A stretch of DNA of 64,000 nucleotides from Anderseniella sp. (GCA_028289645.1 JANQOK010000015.1:62001-126000), one strand, 5' to 3'; counted from the stretch's first letter, positions 8,921 through 19,076 are shown. Notes: a model not told the origin generated them from the letters alone. Numbers and translations: made by a program.

Positions 8921-9535
8921 ATGTCCGACGACAAGAGCGACCCGATTGTCATTAAAAAGTACGCAAACAGACGTCTCTACAATACCGCGAGTTCGGCCTA
9001 CGTAACGCTTGATGACCTGTCGCAGATGGTCAAGGACGGCAGTGATTTTGTAGTTCATGACGCCAAGAGCGGTGAAAACATCACCCGCCAGGTCCTGACC
9101 CAGATCATCTTCGAGGAAGAGGCGAAGGGAGAAAACCTGCTGCCGATCGACTTCCTGCGCCAGCTGATCCGCTTCTACGGCGACAGCATGCAGGCGTTCG
9201 TGCCCAGCTACCTGCAGTTTTCGATGGAGCACCTGACCCGCGAGCATGAGCGGCTGCGCGAGGAGATGGTGGGAACCGCAGGCACCGAGATGATAAAGTC
9301 GATGGAAGATCAGGCCCGCAAGAACATGGCCATGTTCCAGGACGCCATGCAGTTGTTCAATCCGTTCGCGGCCATGCAGAATGCAAATGGCGCGGCGCCG
9401 GAGGCAGCCGAAGAACCGGCCAAACCGGAGACACCTGCGGAGCCCGATGCATCGCCCGAAACCGACCTCGACGAACTGCGCAACCAGATTAAGTCAATGC
9501 AGTCCCAGATCGAGAAGCTGGCCGGCAAGGACTAG
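8921..9535 (+). CDS. phaR: polyhydroxyalkanoate synthesis repressor PhaR
   Basis: A 204-residue DNA- and PHB-binding repressor. The N-terminal PhaR domain (IVIKKYANRRLYNTASSAYV, then DLSQMVKDGSDFVVHDAKSGENITRQVLTQII) is unmistakable and is followed by a PHB-accumulation regulatory region. The tail is rich in Ala, Pro and Glu (about residues 150-185) and ends in a short coiled-coil-like helix. I use the ATG at 8921 because the conserved domain starts a few residues later; an upstream in-frame ATG at 8819 would add unrelated sequence. It is divergent from phaA, whose promoter region it probably represses. Confidence 0.95.
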   Translation: MSDDKSDPIVIKKYANRRLYNTASSAYVTLDDLSQMVKDGSDFVVHDAKSGENITRQVLTQIIFEEEAKGENLLPIDFLRQLIRFYGDSMQAFVPSYLQFSMEHLTREHERLREEMVGTAGTEMIKSMEDQARKNMAMFQDAMQLFNPFAAMQNANGAAPEAAEEPAKPETPAEPDASPETDLDELRNQIKSMQSQIEKLAGKD

Positions 9536-9573
9536 CTTTTGATGCGGGCCGGGTTGCAGATGCCTGACCCCGG

Positions 9574-11160
9574 TCAATAGCCGACGGCAAACCCGTCCTT
9601 GCGCGGCTCGGAGCCGGCGCACAGCATACTGGTCTCAGGATCGATGGAGATGATCTGGCCGCCGCCATAGGGCTCTTCCGGACGATGCACCCTATGACCC
9701 AGCGCAGCCAGCCCGTCTGCCACCTGCTGCGGCACACCCTGTTCAAGCCCCAACTGCCCCTCATCATGAAAGGCGCGCGGAAACTCCAGCGCTTCCTGTG
9801 GATCCATGCCGTAGACATAGCGGTTCACCATCATCGCCACATGCCCCATCGGCTGGTAGGCCCCGCCCATGACGCCGAACGACTCGACGATCTTGCCGTT
9901 CTCGCGCACCATGGCCGGAATGATGGTGTGCAGCGGGCGCTTGCCCGGGCCTATGCAATTGGGATGGCCTGGCACCGCTGAGAATCCGGCACCCCGGTTC
10001 TGCAGGATGATACCGGTCTTCGGCGTCACCACGCCGGAGCCGAAGCCGTGAAAAATCGAATTGATGAACGACACCGCCAGGCGGTCCTTGTCGACGATGC
10101 TCAGATAAACCGTATCGGAGCCCGGCAGCGGCACCACCTGTTCAGGTTCGGGGATGGCTCGGTCCATGGAAATTTTCGCCGCCAGCTTGTCGGCCGTTGC
10201 ATCGGATAGAAGCTCATCGACCGGAACCTCGGCAAAATCCTGATCGGCGATGTGACGGTTGCGGATAACCCAGGCCAGGCGGATAGCCTCAATCTCCAGA
10301 TGCCGCCTCTCAACGCTTTCCGGTGCATACTGTGCCAGGTCGAACCGGCTGAGAATATTGAGCGCCACCAGCGCCGTCAGCCCGGTGCCATTGGGAGGAA
10401 TTTCAAGAATTTCCCGGCCCTGGTAGACCGTGCCAATCGGCGTCACCCAGGACGATTTGGTCGCTGCCAGGTCATCCATGGTGATCAGGCTGCCCTTGGC
10501 CTTGAGCGTGGCCACAATGTCTTCGGCCACCTCACCATGGTAGAATCCATCCCGGCCCTTGGCCGCAATCACCTCCAGCGTGTCGGCAAGCGCCGGCTGC
10601 TTCACCAGCTGTCCGGCCGCCGGTGCCTTGCCATCGGGCAGGTAGTGTATGCGGCCACCTTCATCGAGACCGATGAACTCCGCCAGCTCGGCCCAGTCGT
10701 ATGCGGTTCTCGGACCCACCGGATGCCCTTCGCGGGCCAGCCTGACCGCAGGCTGCAACAGGTCGCCCAACGGCCTGGTGCCGAACCTGTCAAGCAATGT
10801 GGCCCAGCCGTCCACCGCGCCGGGCACCGTAATGGCGTGGACATTGTCGGGCGCGATCTCTGACAAACCTGAGGCCTCGAGCCAGTCGGCATCGGCGTGT
10901 GCGCTGGCGCGACCGGATCCGTTGAGCCCCGCCACGTCTCCGTCAGGTGTACCGACCAAGGCAAAGCAGTCGCCACCGATGGCGGTCATCTGCGGCTCGG
11001 TCACACACAGTATGGCGGATGCCGCAATGGCGGCATCCGCCGCATTGCCGCCGGCCCTCAATACATCAATTGCCGCCAGCGATGCCTGCGGTGAAGATGT
11101 GGCGACACAGGCCTCGGCCGCATATATCGCGGACCGCCCGGGAACATGAAAATTTCTCAT
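9574..11160 (-). CDS. gamma-glutamyltransferase family protein
   Basis: An Ntn-hydrolase precursor of 528 residues that should self-cleave before the nucleophilic Thr. Thr350 in PGSDTVYLSIVDKD aligns with the GGT nucleophile, and downstream are NSIFHGFGSG, a Gly-rich oxyanion region (GVMGGAYQPMGH) and the FPRAF segment. There is no signal peptide, so it is likely cytoplasmic, and its shorter, compact form resembles YwrD-type proteins rather than periplasmic GGT. The substrate could be glutathione or another gamma-glutamyl amide. The start at 11160 has an AAAAGG element upstream; an ATG at 11202 has none. Confidence 0.85.
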   Translation of the reverse strand: MRNFHVPGRSAIYAAEACVATSSPQASLAAIDVLRAGGNAADAAIAASAILCVTEPQMTAIGGDCFALVGTPDGDVAGLNGSGRASAHADADWLEASGLSEIAPDNVHAITVPGAVDGWATLLDRFGTRPLGDLLQPAVRLAREGHPVGPRTAYDWAELAEFIGLDEGGRIHYLPDGKAPAAGQLVKQPALADTLEVIAAKGRDGFYHGEVAEDIVATLKAKGSLITMDDLAATKSSWVTPIGTVYQGREILEIPPNGTGLTALVALNILSRFDLAQYAPESVERRHLEIEAIRLAWVIRNRHIADQDFAEVPVDELLSDATADKLAAKISMDRAIPEPEQVVPLPGSDTVYLSIVDKDRLAVSFINSIFHGFGSGVVTPKTGIILQNRGAGFSAVPGHPNCIGPGKRPLHTIIPAMVRENGKIVESFGVMGGAYQPMGHVAMMVNRYVYGMDPQEALEFPRAFHDEGQLGLEQGVPQQVADGLAALGHRVHRPEEPYGGGQIISIDPETSMLCAGSEPRKDGFAVGY

Positions 11161-11368
11161 ATCACGTGCCTTTTCATCATCTATTGGCAGGCCCTGCCTC
11201 ATGGGCGTATTAAAGGGGCTTCAAACTAGGCGTCTCATCGGCATGGTCAAGGCCATTAACAACGGTTTCACGCTCCGGGACACGCTTCAGCCAAGCGCTT
11301 ACATATACAAACAGCCGCAGACTGGCGGTCAACAGCCTTAAAAAGCCGGAATTCAGGAGGACTACCAA

Positions 11369-13048
11369 ATGGCATCGGTGAAATCAGATATCGAGATCGC
11401 CCGCGAAGCGACCATGAAGCCGATCATGGAAATTGGCGCCAAGATCGGCATCAACGATCAGCACCTCATTCCCTACGGTCATACCAAGGCGAAAGTCTCC
11501 GCTGATTTCATCAAGTCTGTGCAGGGCAATGATGACGGCAATCTGATCCTGGTGACCGCCATCAACCCGACACCGGCAGGCGAAGGCAAGACAACCACCA
11601 CCGTCGGCCTGGGTGACGGCCTGAACGCCATCGGCAAAAAGGCCATGATCTGCATCCGCGAAGCCTCGCTCGGCCCCTGCTTCGGCATGAAGGGGGGTGC
11701 TGCCGGTGGCGGTTACGCGCAGGTGGTTCCGATGGAAGACATGAACCTGCACTTTACCGGCGACTTCCACGCCATCACCTCGGCCCACAACCTGCTGTCG
11801 GCCATGCTCGACAACCATGTCTACTGGGGCAACAAGCTCGACATCGACATCCGCCGCGTGTCGTGGCGCCGGGTCATGGACATGAACGACCGCGCTTTGC
11901 GCCAGATCGTGTGCAACCTGGGCGGCGTGGCCAATGGCTTCCCGCGCGAAGCGGGCTTCGACATCACCGTTGCCTCGGAGGTCATGGCGATTTTGTGCCT
12001 GGCCACCGACATAGACGACCTGCAGCGCCGGCTCGGCGACATCATCGTCGCCTACAAGCGCGACCGCTCGCCGGTGTACTGCCGTGACATCAAGGCCGAC
12101 GGCGCCATGACCGTCCTGCTGAAAGATGCCATCCAGCCGAACCTGGTGCAGACCCTGGAAAACAACCCGGCCTTCGTTCACGGTGGCCCGTTCGCCAATA
12201 TCGCCCATGGCTGCAACTCTGTTATGGCAACCACCACCGCCCTGAAGATTGCCGACTATGTGGTGACCGAAGCAGGCTTCGGCGCCGACCTCGGGGCGGA
12301 AAAGTTCTTTGACATCAAGTGCCGCAAGGCCGGCCTCAAGCCGAAAGCCGTCGTGATCGTGGCAACTGTCCGCGCCATGAAAATGAACGGTGGTGTCGCC
12401 AAGAACGACCTCGGCGCGGAAAACGTCGATGCCGTCAAGGCCGGCTGCGCCAACCTTGGCCGTCACATTGAGAACATCAAGAAGTTCGGTGTTCCGGCGG
12501 TTGTCGGCATCAACCATTTCATCACCGACACCGACGCCGAAGTTGCTGCCCTGAGCGAGTTTGTGAAATCCCAGGGCGCCGAAGCGGTTCTGTGCAAGCA
12601 CTGGGCGCATGGCTCGGAAGGTACCAAGGACCTGGCCAACAAGGTGGTGGAGATCATCGAAGGGGGTGAAGCCGACTTCAAGCCGCTGTACTCCGACGAG
12701 CTGAGCCTGTTCGACAAGATGGAAGCCATTGCCAAGGGCATCTACCGCGCCGACGGCGTGGTCGCCGACGCCAAGATCATGAACCAGCTGAAGGCCTGGG
12801 AAGAACAGGGCTACGGCAAGCTACCTGTCTGCATGGCCAAGACCCAGTATTCGTTCACCACCGATCCGAATGCCCGCGGTGCGCCGACCGGCTTCACCCT
12901 GCCGGTGCGTGAAGTGCGCCTGTCGGCCGGTGCCGGCTTCGTGGTTGCCGTGTGCGGTGAGATCATGACCATGCCCGGCCTGCCGTCGGTCCCGGCCGCG
13001 GAATCGATCATGCTCAATGACGACGACCAGATTGAGGGTCTGTTCTGA
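11369..13048 (+). CDS. fhs: formate--tetrahydrofolate ligase
   Basis: An ATP-dependent ligase of 559 residues making 10-formyl-THF from formate and THF. The P-loop [20 protein letters not shown] starts near residue 68, and the signature [23 protein letters not shown] is intact, as is the C-terminal [16 protein letters not shown] motif. A strong Shine-Dalgarno (AGGAGG) lies about 9 nt before the ATG. It is monocistronic, with ~200 nt of upstream intergenic DNA. With the formate dehydrogenase operon at 18-28 kb it balances formate between assimilation and oxidation. Confidence 0.97.
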   Translation: MASVKSDIEIAREATMKPIMEIGAKIGINDQHLIPYGHTKAKVSADFIKSVQGNDDGNLILVTAINPTPAGEGKTTTTVGLGDGLNAIGKKAMICIREASLGPCFGMKGGAAGGGYAQVVPMEDMNLHFTGDFHAITSAHNLLSAMLDNHVYWGNKLDIDIRRVSWRRVMDMNDRALRQIVCNLGGVANGFPREAGFDITVASEVMAILCLATDIDDLQRRLGDIIVAYKRDRSPVYCRDIKADGAMTVLLKDAIQPNLVQTLENNPAFVHGGPFANIAHGCNSVMATTTALKIADYVVTEAGFGADLGAEKFFDIKCRKAGLKPKAVVIVATVRAMKMNGGVAKNDLGAENVDAVKAGCANLGRHIENIKKFGVPAVVGINHFITDTDAEVAALSEFVKSQGAEAVLCKHWAHGSEGTKDLANKVVEIIEGGEADFKPLYSDELSLFDKMEAIAKGIYRADGVVADAKIMNQLKAWEEQGYGKLPVCMAKTQYSFTTDPNARGAPTGFTLPVREVRLSAGAGFVVAVCGEIMTMPGLPSVPAAESIMLNDDDQIEGLF

Positions 13049-13419
13049 TCCTGATCGGAATCGATCTCTGATAATTCAACAATTCAAAGGGCGCGAAGGG
13101 CCTCAATTCTTCGCGCCATTGCGGTTTCAGATGTGCCGGATCGTGTGGAATCAGCCATGACTGGAAGTCCGGGTTCGCATGGGGAAGGATCCGAGGTGCA
13201 ATTGCGCTTTTTGATACGCGCCGAATTTCTGCTTTGAGCCCAAATTGACTGATGCGCCGACATGGATGAGTGTCTGCCATTGCAGGGCATGATTGAATTT
13301 CCGCTTCGATCGATCATTCTCGCAGAAGGAGAAGCGGACTGTCGATGTCGGTGTTGATTTAACAGTCTCTGATGACGAAGTAAGGTAGAGTTCCCCCATT
13401 GACGAAGTCAGAGAAGTGT
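13049..13419. other. gene-poor spacer after fhs
   Basis: About 370 nt without a credible gene. Its base composition is visibly more AT-rich than fhs. The short reading frames on the minus strand have no recognisable domain, no good ribosome-binding site and no codon-usage bias. I see no clear terminator or promoter. It marks the left edge of an AT-richer cassette that extends to about 15.1 kb. Confidence 0.5.
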
Positions 13420-14022
13420 ATGATCGAACTGCCACCAAGGAAAGGCGTCGCCGTTCGGCTCAAGAGAGGTCAGCGACTGCGTCTCGTGAACACCTTTGGC
13501 GACCAGGTTGTCGATACCTGGGCCGTCATGGCTGCTGATCCAACCGAGTACATGTCGATGGAACATTCCCGACGCACGACGGGGCATCTCCATCCTGAGC
13601 CAGGCGACATACTCTGCAGCAACCGGCGGAGTCCGATGCTCCGAATCAAGGAGGAGCGCTTTGACGGGACGCACGACACAATCGTTGCGTGTTGCGACCA
13701 CTGGCTGTATTCGCACTACGGTTGCGAAGCTGGTCACGCCAATTGCCACGACAACTACCTTTCCGCACTGCGTGACGTCGGCGTTGAAGCGAAGCACGTC
13801 CCCAATCCACTCAACCTTTGGATGAACGTTCCTGTGGTGGGCAACGAGGTCGAGATCACATCACCGCTGGGCAAACCAGGAGACTTCATTGTTTTTTTGG
13901 CAGAGGCGGACGTGTTCGTTGTCTTGTCAGCGTGCCCTATGGATGTGGCGCCTGCCCAGGGCGCGGCGGCGATCAATGGGCCAAATCTAGAGCCGATGCC
14001 CGTCCACTATTGCGTTGAATGA
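13420..14022 (+). CDS. DUF1989 / urea carboxylase-associated family protein
   Basis: A 200-residue protein of the DUF1989 family, often annotated as urea carboxylase-associated. Typical features are the N-terminal KRGQRLRLVNTFGDQVVDTWA, then EHSRRTTGHLHPEPGDILCSNRR and the Cys/His-rich CDHWLYSHYGCEAGHANCHDN, which could bind a metal. No urea carboxylase gene is nearby, so the physiological role is open. I choose the ATG at 13420 (preceded by GAGAAG) over a TTG at 13399. Base composition is lower in GC than the neighbours, and with the next gene it looks acquired. Confidence 0.8.
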   Translation: MIELPPRKGVAVRLKRGQRLRLVNTFGDQVVDTWAVMAADPTEYMSMEHSRRTTGHLHPEPGDILCSNRRSPMLRIKEERFDGTHDTIVACCDHWLYSHYGCEAGHANCHDNYLSALRDVGVEAKHVPNPLNLWMNVPVVGNEVEITSPLGKPGDFIVFLAEADVFVVLSACPMDVAPAQGAAAINGPNLEPMPVHYCVE

Positions 14023-14192
14023 CGGCGCGCTATTGCTCAAACTTTTCGTACGCACGTGAACTTCTCCTTCGAGCCCATATTCACCAATGCTGCACAGCGC
14101 ACCAATGCCGGCTTCGCTGAATTTCTCGTTTGACCTCAACCTTGGTTGAGATTGTACGGTTCAAGCGACCGATAATTGCAAGGGGATCATTA

Positions 14193-15083
14193 ATGAACGT
14201 TTTTGTACTGGGAGGAACAGGAACCATTGGCGGTGCCATTGTTGTCGAACTTGTGAGGCGCTCCCATCACGTTGTCGCGCTGAGCAGGTCACAAACGTCC
14301 GACAAAAAGCTTATGGCGCTTGGGGCCGTACCCCGCAGAGGCGACCTCACAGCCCCAAAAGACTGGGCAGCCTTTGCAGTTTCGTGTGATGCAATCATCC
14401 AAGTCGCAGCGACGTTCGGCGACGATATGGGGGATGTCGATGCAGAAGCGATGTCTGCCATTCTCAACGTGGCAGGGGATCAACCCAAGCCAGTCCGTTT
14501 GATATACACCGGAGGATGTTGGCTATACGGCGAGACAGGGGACGAGGTCGCGACCGAAGAACGGCCTTTTGATCCGCTTCCATCTTTCGCTTGGATGGTT
14601 TCTCATGCTGAAAAGTTGCTCAGAGCGCCAAACCTCATCACGGCAGTCATTCATCCGGCAATGGTATATGATGCGGTGGATGGCGGCGTGTTTCATCGCT
14701 ACATATCCGCAGCGAAAGCCGGTCAACCAATTGAGATTTGGGGAAGTTCCAAGACACGATGGCCACTTGTCGACAGTGCTGATCTCGCGCGCGCCTACTG
14801 CGATCTCATGGAACGGCCGGACCTTGAAGGACATTTCAACGCGGTTGCTGAAGAAGGGGTAGCAGTTGGTGAAATTGTCTCGGCAGTTGTGCGGGCCTAC
14901 GGATCGCAGGTCGAACCAGTGGCAGTAAGCGCGGATGAAGCCATCGCCAAGAATGGCGCTTGGGCAAAGGGTCCGACCATGGATCAACAGATGTCAGGTC
15001 AAAAAATGAGAGCCTCTACTGGCTGGGAGGCGCAAGTCACCGATTACAGGCGGTCTGATGTCTTTAAGACAGCAGTCATTTGA
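14193..15083 (+). CDS. NAD-dependent epimerase/dehydratase family protein
   Basis: An extended short-chain dehydrogenase of 296 residues with the cofactor motif VLGGTGTIGGAIV at residues 4-16. The usual Tyr-x3-Lys catalytic pair is not obvious (YTGGCWLYGETG lies where the active-site Tyr is expected), so the enzyme may be atypical. Substrate unknown. An AGGGGATC element precedes the ATG at 14193; a start at 14130 lacks one. Local GC is about 50% in the lines I counted, well below flanking genes. It is co-oriented with the DUF1989 gene after a 170-nt spacer. Confidence 0.75.
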   Translation: MNVFVLGGTGTIGGAIVVELVRRSHHVVALSRSQTSDKKLMALGAVPRRGDLTAPKDWAAFAVSCDAIIQVAATFGDDMGDVDAEAMSAILNVAGDQPKPVRLIYTGGCWLYGETGDEVATEERPFDPLPSFAWMVSHAEKLLRAPNLITAVIHPAMVYDAVDGGVFHRYISAAKAGQPIEIWGSSKTRWPLVDSADLARAYCDLMERPDLEGHFNAVAEEGVAVGEIVSAVVRAYGSQVEPVAVSADEAIAKNGAWAKGPTMDQQMSGQKMRASTGWEAQVTDYRRSDVFKTAVI

Positions 15084-15166
15084 AGTGAGTGTGCCAAGGT
15101 CCGCTCCGTCCTCATAGCTGACGTCGCACCCTCCAAAGTTTTAAAATCGGAGAGCCGCCAAAATCA

Positions 15167-15742
15167 TCAATTGAACTCATGACCGGCAGCAGATGGAACT
15201 CGATTCTCTGGGTCAGTTCTGGCCGCCAGCGTGCCGCGCACCGGATAGTCGTTCTCGATAACGAATTTCAGCACACCGGCAAGTTCGGCCGCCTTGGCCC
15301 GACCAAACGGCGCGGTCTGCACTGACCAGTGGTACAAGGTGCCGTCAGGCCGCACGATCGCCATGCCGGGTTCCGAAAACACATCAGGCTCAGTATCCTT
15401 GATGGCCGATGACAGGAACAGGCCCCAGGCTTTGACCTGGTCCCTGGTAAGACCGTAGCCCAGTTTCAGTCCCGACACATCCCAGTCGCGCGTGGTCTGC
15501 TCGGCCAGTTCCTTGCTGTTCATGCTCACCGCAACCACGTCGATGCCGAGCGCAGCAAATTCATGAAGTTTGGCCCGGAAGTCGGTCAACTGGCCCTTGC
15601 AGATCGGGCAGTGCAGGCCGCGGTAGAAAATCACGATAGTGAAGTTTTCCGGCGCATCGGCGCTAAGTGTGAACTCTCCGCCGCCCGCCAGCGGTACGCT
15701 CAGGGCCGGTACGGTTTGTCCGGGAACAAGGGTCGAGTGCAT
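15167..15742 (-). CDS. peroxiredoxin-like protein (AhpC/TSA family)
   Basis: A thioredoxin-fold protein of 191 residues. The motif FYRGLHCPICKGQL carries a peroxidatic-position Cys in a CxxC arrangement, as in the peroxiredoxin-like group that includes bacterioferritin-comigratory relatives. It probably reduces peroxides or acts as a thiol oxidoreductase; the reductant is unknown. A GGAGAAG Shine-Dalgarno precedes the ATG. It lies downstream of the flavoprotein gene in the same direction, but a hairpin at 15764-15791 separates the two. Confidence 0.82.
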   Translation of the reverse strand: MHSTLVPGQTVPALSVPLAGGGEFTLSADAPENFTIVIFYRGLHCPICKGQLTDFRAKLHEFAALGIDVVAVSMNSKELAEQTTRDWDVSGLKLGYGLTRDQVKAWGLFLSSAIKDTEPDVFSEPGMAIVRPDGTLYHWSVQTAPFGRAKAAELAGVLKFVIENDYPVRGTLAARTDPENRVPSAAGHEFN

Positions 15743-15763
15743 GAGGCTTCTCCAATAGAAATA

Positions 15764-15791
15764 GGCAGTGTCCGTCTAACTGGACACTGCC
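15764..15791 (-). terminator. intrinsic terminator after the flavoprotein gene
   Basis: Perfect inverted repeat GGCAGTGTCC-N8-GGACACTGCC between the end of the flavoprotein gene (15834) and the start of the peroxiredoxin gene (15742). On the minus strand it is followed by TATTTC, so it probably separates the two transcripts. Confidence 0.6.
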
Positions 15792-15833
15792 CTCAAAACG
15801 ATCAACACACAACCGTGTGAGACGCGCGTGAGC

Positions 15834-18347
15834 CTAGGCTCTCAGACGCTCATTGTCGGCATCGAATGGGCTTTCCGCGATGACTGTCGCCTGGAACAGT
15901 TCGCCAAGGATCTTCACCTGCAGCTTGCTGCCTTCCGCCGCATTGTCCGGCTTGACCATGGCCAGTGCCAGCGACTTGCCGACCCGCCAGCCATAGGAGC
16001 CGGTGGTCACCCGCCCAACCAGCGTGCCCGAGGCATCATAGACCGCTTCCGAACCGCGTGCGTCGCAGTCCTTGATGTCATGCACTTCCATCGTCACATA
16101 GGTCCACTCGTCACCCGCGGCATGGCGTTTGACCAGTTCGTCCCGGCCGATGAAGTCGCCCTTGTTGGGATGCACGAACCGGTCGAGCCCGGATTCATAG
16201 GCCGAATACTCAACCGACAGTTCACGCCCGACCAGGCGGTAGGATTTCTCCACCGCCATGGTGCCCATGGCCCGGATGCCGAACGGCTTGATACCGAACT
16301 CTTCACCTGCCTCCATCACCAGGTCGAAAATCAGGTTCTGCATCTCGATCGGGTGGTGCAGTTCCCAGCCAAGCTCGCCGACAAAGTTGACCCGCAGCGC
16401 ATGGGCCTGGGCGATGCCGACATTGATGAACTTGCCGGTCAGCCACTTGAAGCTGTCATTGGACAGGTCGGTGTCGGTCAGTTTCTGCAGCACGTCGCGG
16501 GACTTAGGACCTGCCAGCACCAGGACGCCCATCTGCGTCGTTATCTTCTGCAGGTCGACACCGGTGTCGGGCCTCAGCTTGGTCAGGTAGTCCCAGTCGT
16601 GGCGTTCATAGGCGCCGGGTCCAACCAGGTAGAAGTCGTTTTCAGCGCGCTTGTACACCGTGAACTCGGAGCGCACACCGCCCAGCTTGGTGAGCAGGTG
16701 GCACAGGCCGACCCGGCCGATGGCCTTCGGTATCCGGTTGGCCAGTATCGAATCCAGCCATTCGGCAGCTTTCGGTCCGGTCACTTCATACTTGGCGAAA
16801 GCCGACATATCCAGCAGGCCACAATTCTCCGTGACGTTCTTCACTTCATTGCCAACATGCTCGAAATAGTTGGAGCGCCGGAACGACCACAGTTCCTTGA
16901 CCTTTTCACCCGGTTTCGCCGGGGCATGATTTTCCCTGGTGATCACGTCGGGACGCTCTATTTCATCAGGCTCGAACCCGTAATCGGCGCTGGGTGCAAA
17001 CCAGTTCGGGCGCTCCCAGCCATAGACCGAACCGAACACCGCGCCGAGCGCCTTCATCCGGTCATAGCATGGCGACGTCTTGAGCGGACGCGCGTCCCAG
17101 CGTTCCTCGTCCGGGTAATGCGGCGTGAACACATTGCGGTAGGCTTCTTCGTTCTTGCACTTCAGGTAGCCGCGCGAAGCGTACGGGCCAAACCGGCGCG
17201 GGTCGATGCCGAGCATGTCGATCGAGCTTTCTCCCTCGACGATCCACTCGGCCAGCTGCCAGCCGGCGCCGCCGGCCGCCGTGACACCGAACGAGTGGCC
17301 CTCGTTGAGCCACAGGTTCTTCCTGCCCCACGCCGGACCGATGATCGGCGAACCGTCCGGCGTATAGCAGATCGCGCCATTGTAGACCTTCTTGATGCCC
17401 ACTTCACCAAACGCCGGCACCCGATGAAAGGCGCTTTCGATGTGTGGCGCGATACGGTCCAGGTCCTCCTGGAACAGTTCGTACTCAGCATCTTCGTCCG
17501 GGCCGTCCACATAGCATACCGGTGCGCCGGGCTCATACGGGCCGAGGATCAACCCGCCTGCCTCCTCGCGCATGTACCAGGCAGAGTCCGCATCGCGCAG
17601 GACGCCCATTTCCGGCAGGCCGTCGGCCTGGCGCTGCTTGATCTCCGGATGGGCCTCGGTGACGATATACTGATGCTCGACCGGGATGACGGGAATGTCC
17701 AGGCCCAGCATGTCGCCGGTCTGGCGCACGAAATTGCCGGTTGCCGTAACAAGGTGCTCACAGGTGATGTCGCCCTTGTCGGTTTTCACCAGCCACTCGT
17801 CATTGGCCTTCTGCTCGATGGCAATCACGCGGGTGTTGCGGTAGATCTCCGCGCCGTTGTCGCGCGCGCCCTTGGCCATGGCCTGGGTCAGGTCAGCCGG
17901 CTGCACATAGCCGTCGGTGGGATGCTGGATTGCGCCATACAGGCCGTCGGTGTTGCACAGGGGCCAGATCTCCTTGACCTGTTCCGGTGTCAGCAGGTTG
18001 ACGTGCACGCCGATGGTTTCGGCCACCCCGGCATAATACATAAACTCGTCCCAGCGATCCTGGGTCTGGGCCAGACGGATGTTCGATACCTGACGCAGGC
18101 CGACATGCTGGCCGGTTTCCTCCTCGAGCCTGGAATACAGGTCAAGCGAGTATTGGTGCACCTTGCCGACCGAATACGACATGTTGAACAGCGGCAGCAG
18201 GCCCGCCGCATGCCATGTCGAGCCTGATGTCAGCTCGTTGCGCTCGACCAGCACCACATCCGACCAGCCTTTCTTGGTCAGTGCGTAAAGCGTGCCGACG
18301 CCAACGACACCGCCACCAACAACAACTACACGTGCATGCGACTTCAT
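15834..18347 (-). CDS. FAD-dependent oxidoreductase with GcvT domain (sarcosine/dimethylglycine dehydrogenase family)
   Basis: An 837-residue two-domain enzyme. The N-terminal DAO-type flavoprotein domain begins with VVVVGGGVVGVGTLYAL (FAD ADP-binding motif) and TSGSTWHAAGLL, where a His could attach FAD covalently as in dimethylglycine dehydrogenase. From about residue 430 a GcvT-like folate-binding domain follows (LLDMSAFAKYEVTGPKA, then GELGWELHHP). The family oxidatively demethylates N-methylated glycines or betaine-derived amines and passes the C1 unit to THF; the exact substrate is not determinable. The start at 18347 has a GGAGGG element 7 nt upstream. It may feed C1 units to the Fhs and formate dehydrogenase systems nearby. 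Confidence 0.88.
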   Translation of the reverse strand: MKSHARVVVVGGGVVGVGTLYALTKKGWSDVVLVERNELTSGSTWHAAGLLPLFNMSYSVGKVHQYSLDLYSRLEEETGQHVGLRQVSNIRLAQTQDRWDEFMYYAGVAETIGVHVNLLTPEQVKEIWPLCNTDGLYGAIQHPTDGYVQPADLTQAMAKGARDNGAEIYRNTRVIAIEQKANDEWLVKTDKGDITCEHLVTATGNFVRQTGDMLGLDIPVIPVEHQYIVTEAHPEIKQRQADGLPEMGVLRDADSAWYMREEAGGLILGPYEPGAPVCYVDGPDEDAEYELFQEDLDRIAPHIESAFHRVPAFGEVGIKKVYNGAICYTPDGSPIIGPAWGRKNLWLNEGHSFGVTAAGGAGWQLAEWIVEGESSIDMLGIDPRRFGPYASRGYLKCKNEEAYRNVFTPHYPDEERWDARPLKTSPCYDRMKALGAVFGSVYGWERPNWFAPSADYGFEPDEIERPDVITRENHAPAKPGEKVKELWSFRRSNYFEHVGNEVKNVTENCGLLDMSAFAKYEVTGPKAAEWLDSILANRIPKAIGRVGLCHLLTKLGGVRSEFTVYKRAENDFYLVGPGAYERHDWDYLTKLRPDTGVDLQKITTQMGVLVLAGPKSRDVLQKLTDTDLSNDSFKWLTGKFINVGIAQAHALRVNFVGELGWELHHPIEMQNLIFDLVMEAGEEFGIKPFGIRAMGTMAVEKSYRLVGRELSVEYSAYESGLDRFVHPNKGDFIGRDELVKRHAAGDEWTYVTMEVHDIKDCDARGSEAVYDASGTLVGRVTTGSYGWRVGKSLALAMVKPDNAAEGSKLQVKILGELFQATVIAESPFDADNERLRA

Positions 18348-18464
18348 AATCAGCCCTCCGGGGTCCGAGCGATAACCTTCTGCCTGTGAACCATAGTGAA
18401 AACAGCTCAACACGTGTGAAGTCAAACGACCGGGCAGTGCAGAATTACGACACGTGAGGCTGTC

Positions 18465-19076
18465 TCAGACAGGCACATCAAGCGAGCGCAGATCGCATCT
18501 CAGCCGGTCCGGACTGACGAATTGCAGCGCATGCCAGCCCGCTTCACGCGCTGCACTGACATTCGCAGCCACATCATCAATGAACACGGTTGCCCCGGGA
18601 ACAAGGTCGAATGCAGCCGTGTGATGTTCGAAAATCTCCGGCTCGGGCTTCAACAGGCCGACTTTGCCGGACACCGTCATGCCCCGAAACAACCTGAAGA
18701 AATCGAAGCGCTCTGAGGCGTCGTCAAAGGTCTCGCCGTTGAAATTGGTCAGGGCCGTTACATCGAAACCCGCAGCCGTCAGGGTCTTGAGCATACCGAC
18801 ACTGTCGGCAATCGCCTCCGGCACCATATCATGCCAGCGCTCCCGGAATGACCGGATCAGGGTTTCCCGGTCCGGGTGTCGTGCAACCAGCGCCGCTTCA
18901 CCCGGCGCCCAGGCCTGAACCCGGTCCTGTGCCGTAATCCAGTCCCGCGAGCAGACATCGCGCAGAAACGCCTGCCTCTGGTCCCGGTCCGGTATCAGAT
19001 CGAGATAGGCCAGCTCTGGATCGAAATTCAAAAGTACGTTGCCGATATCAAAGACGATGTGCCGGATTCCCATCAT
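18465..19076 (-). CDS. HAD family hydrolase
   Basis: A HAD-superfamily phosphatase-like protein of 203 residues. Motif I is FDIGNVLLNFD (nucleophile Asp near residue 9; the usual second Asp is Asn, as in the YihX-type subgroup), motif II is ALTNFN, motif III is KPEPEIF and motif IV is FIDDVAAN. The substrate is unknown, probably a small phosphomonoester. It overlaps moeA by 4 nt (ATGA) and is the last gene of the formate dehydrogenase/molybdenum-cofactor gene set. Confidence 0.85.
   Translation of the reverse strand: MMGIRHIVFDIGNVLLNFDPELAYLDLIPDRDQRQAFLRDVCSRDWITAQDRVQAWAPGEAALVARHPDRETLIRSFRERWHDMVPEAIADSVGMLKTLTAAGFDVTALTNFNGETFDDASERFDFFRLFRGMTVSGKVGLLKPEPEIFEHHTAAFDLVPGATVFIDDVAANVSAAREAGWHALQFVSPDRLRCDLRSLDVPV

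Noticed and set aside
11384-12610. 408-codon open frame antisense to fhs
   Set aside because: The sense frame is an unambiguous formate-THF ligase. The antisense frame has no motif, and its length results from codon bias in fhs.
15828-18227. Nearly 800-codon open frame on the plus strand opposite the flavoprotein gene
   Set aside because: It is the antisense shadow of a high-GC gene. The minus-strand frame has FAD and GcvT motifs, whereas this frame has no domain and a His/Arg-rich composition typical of shadow frames.
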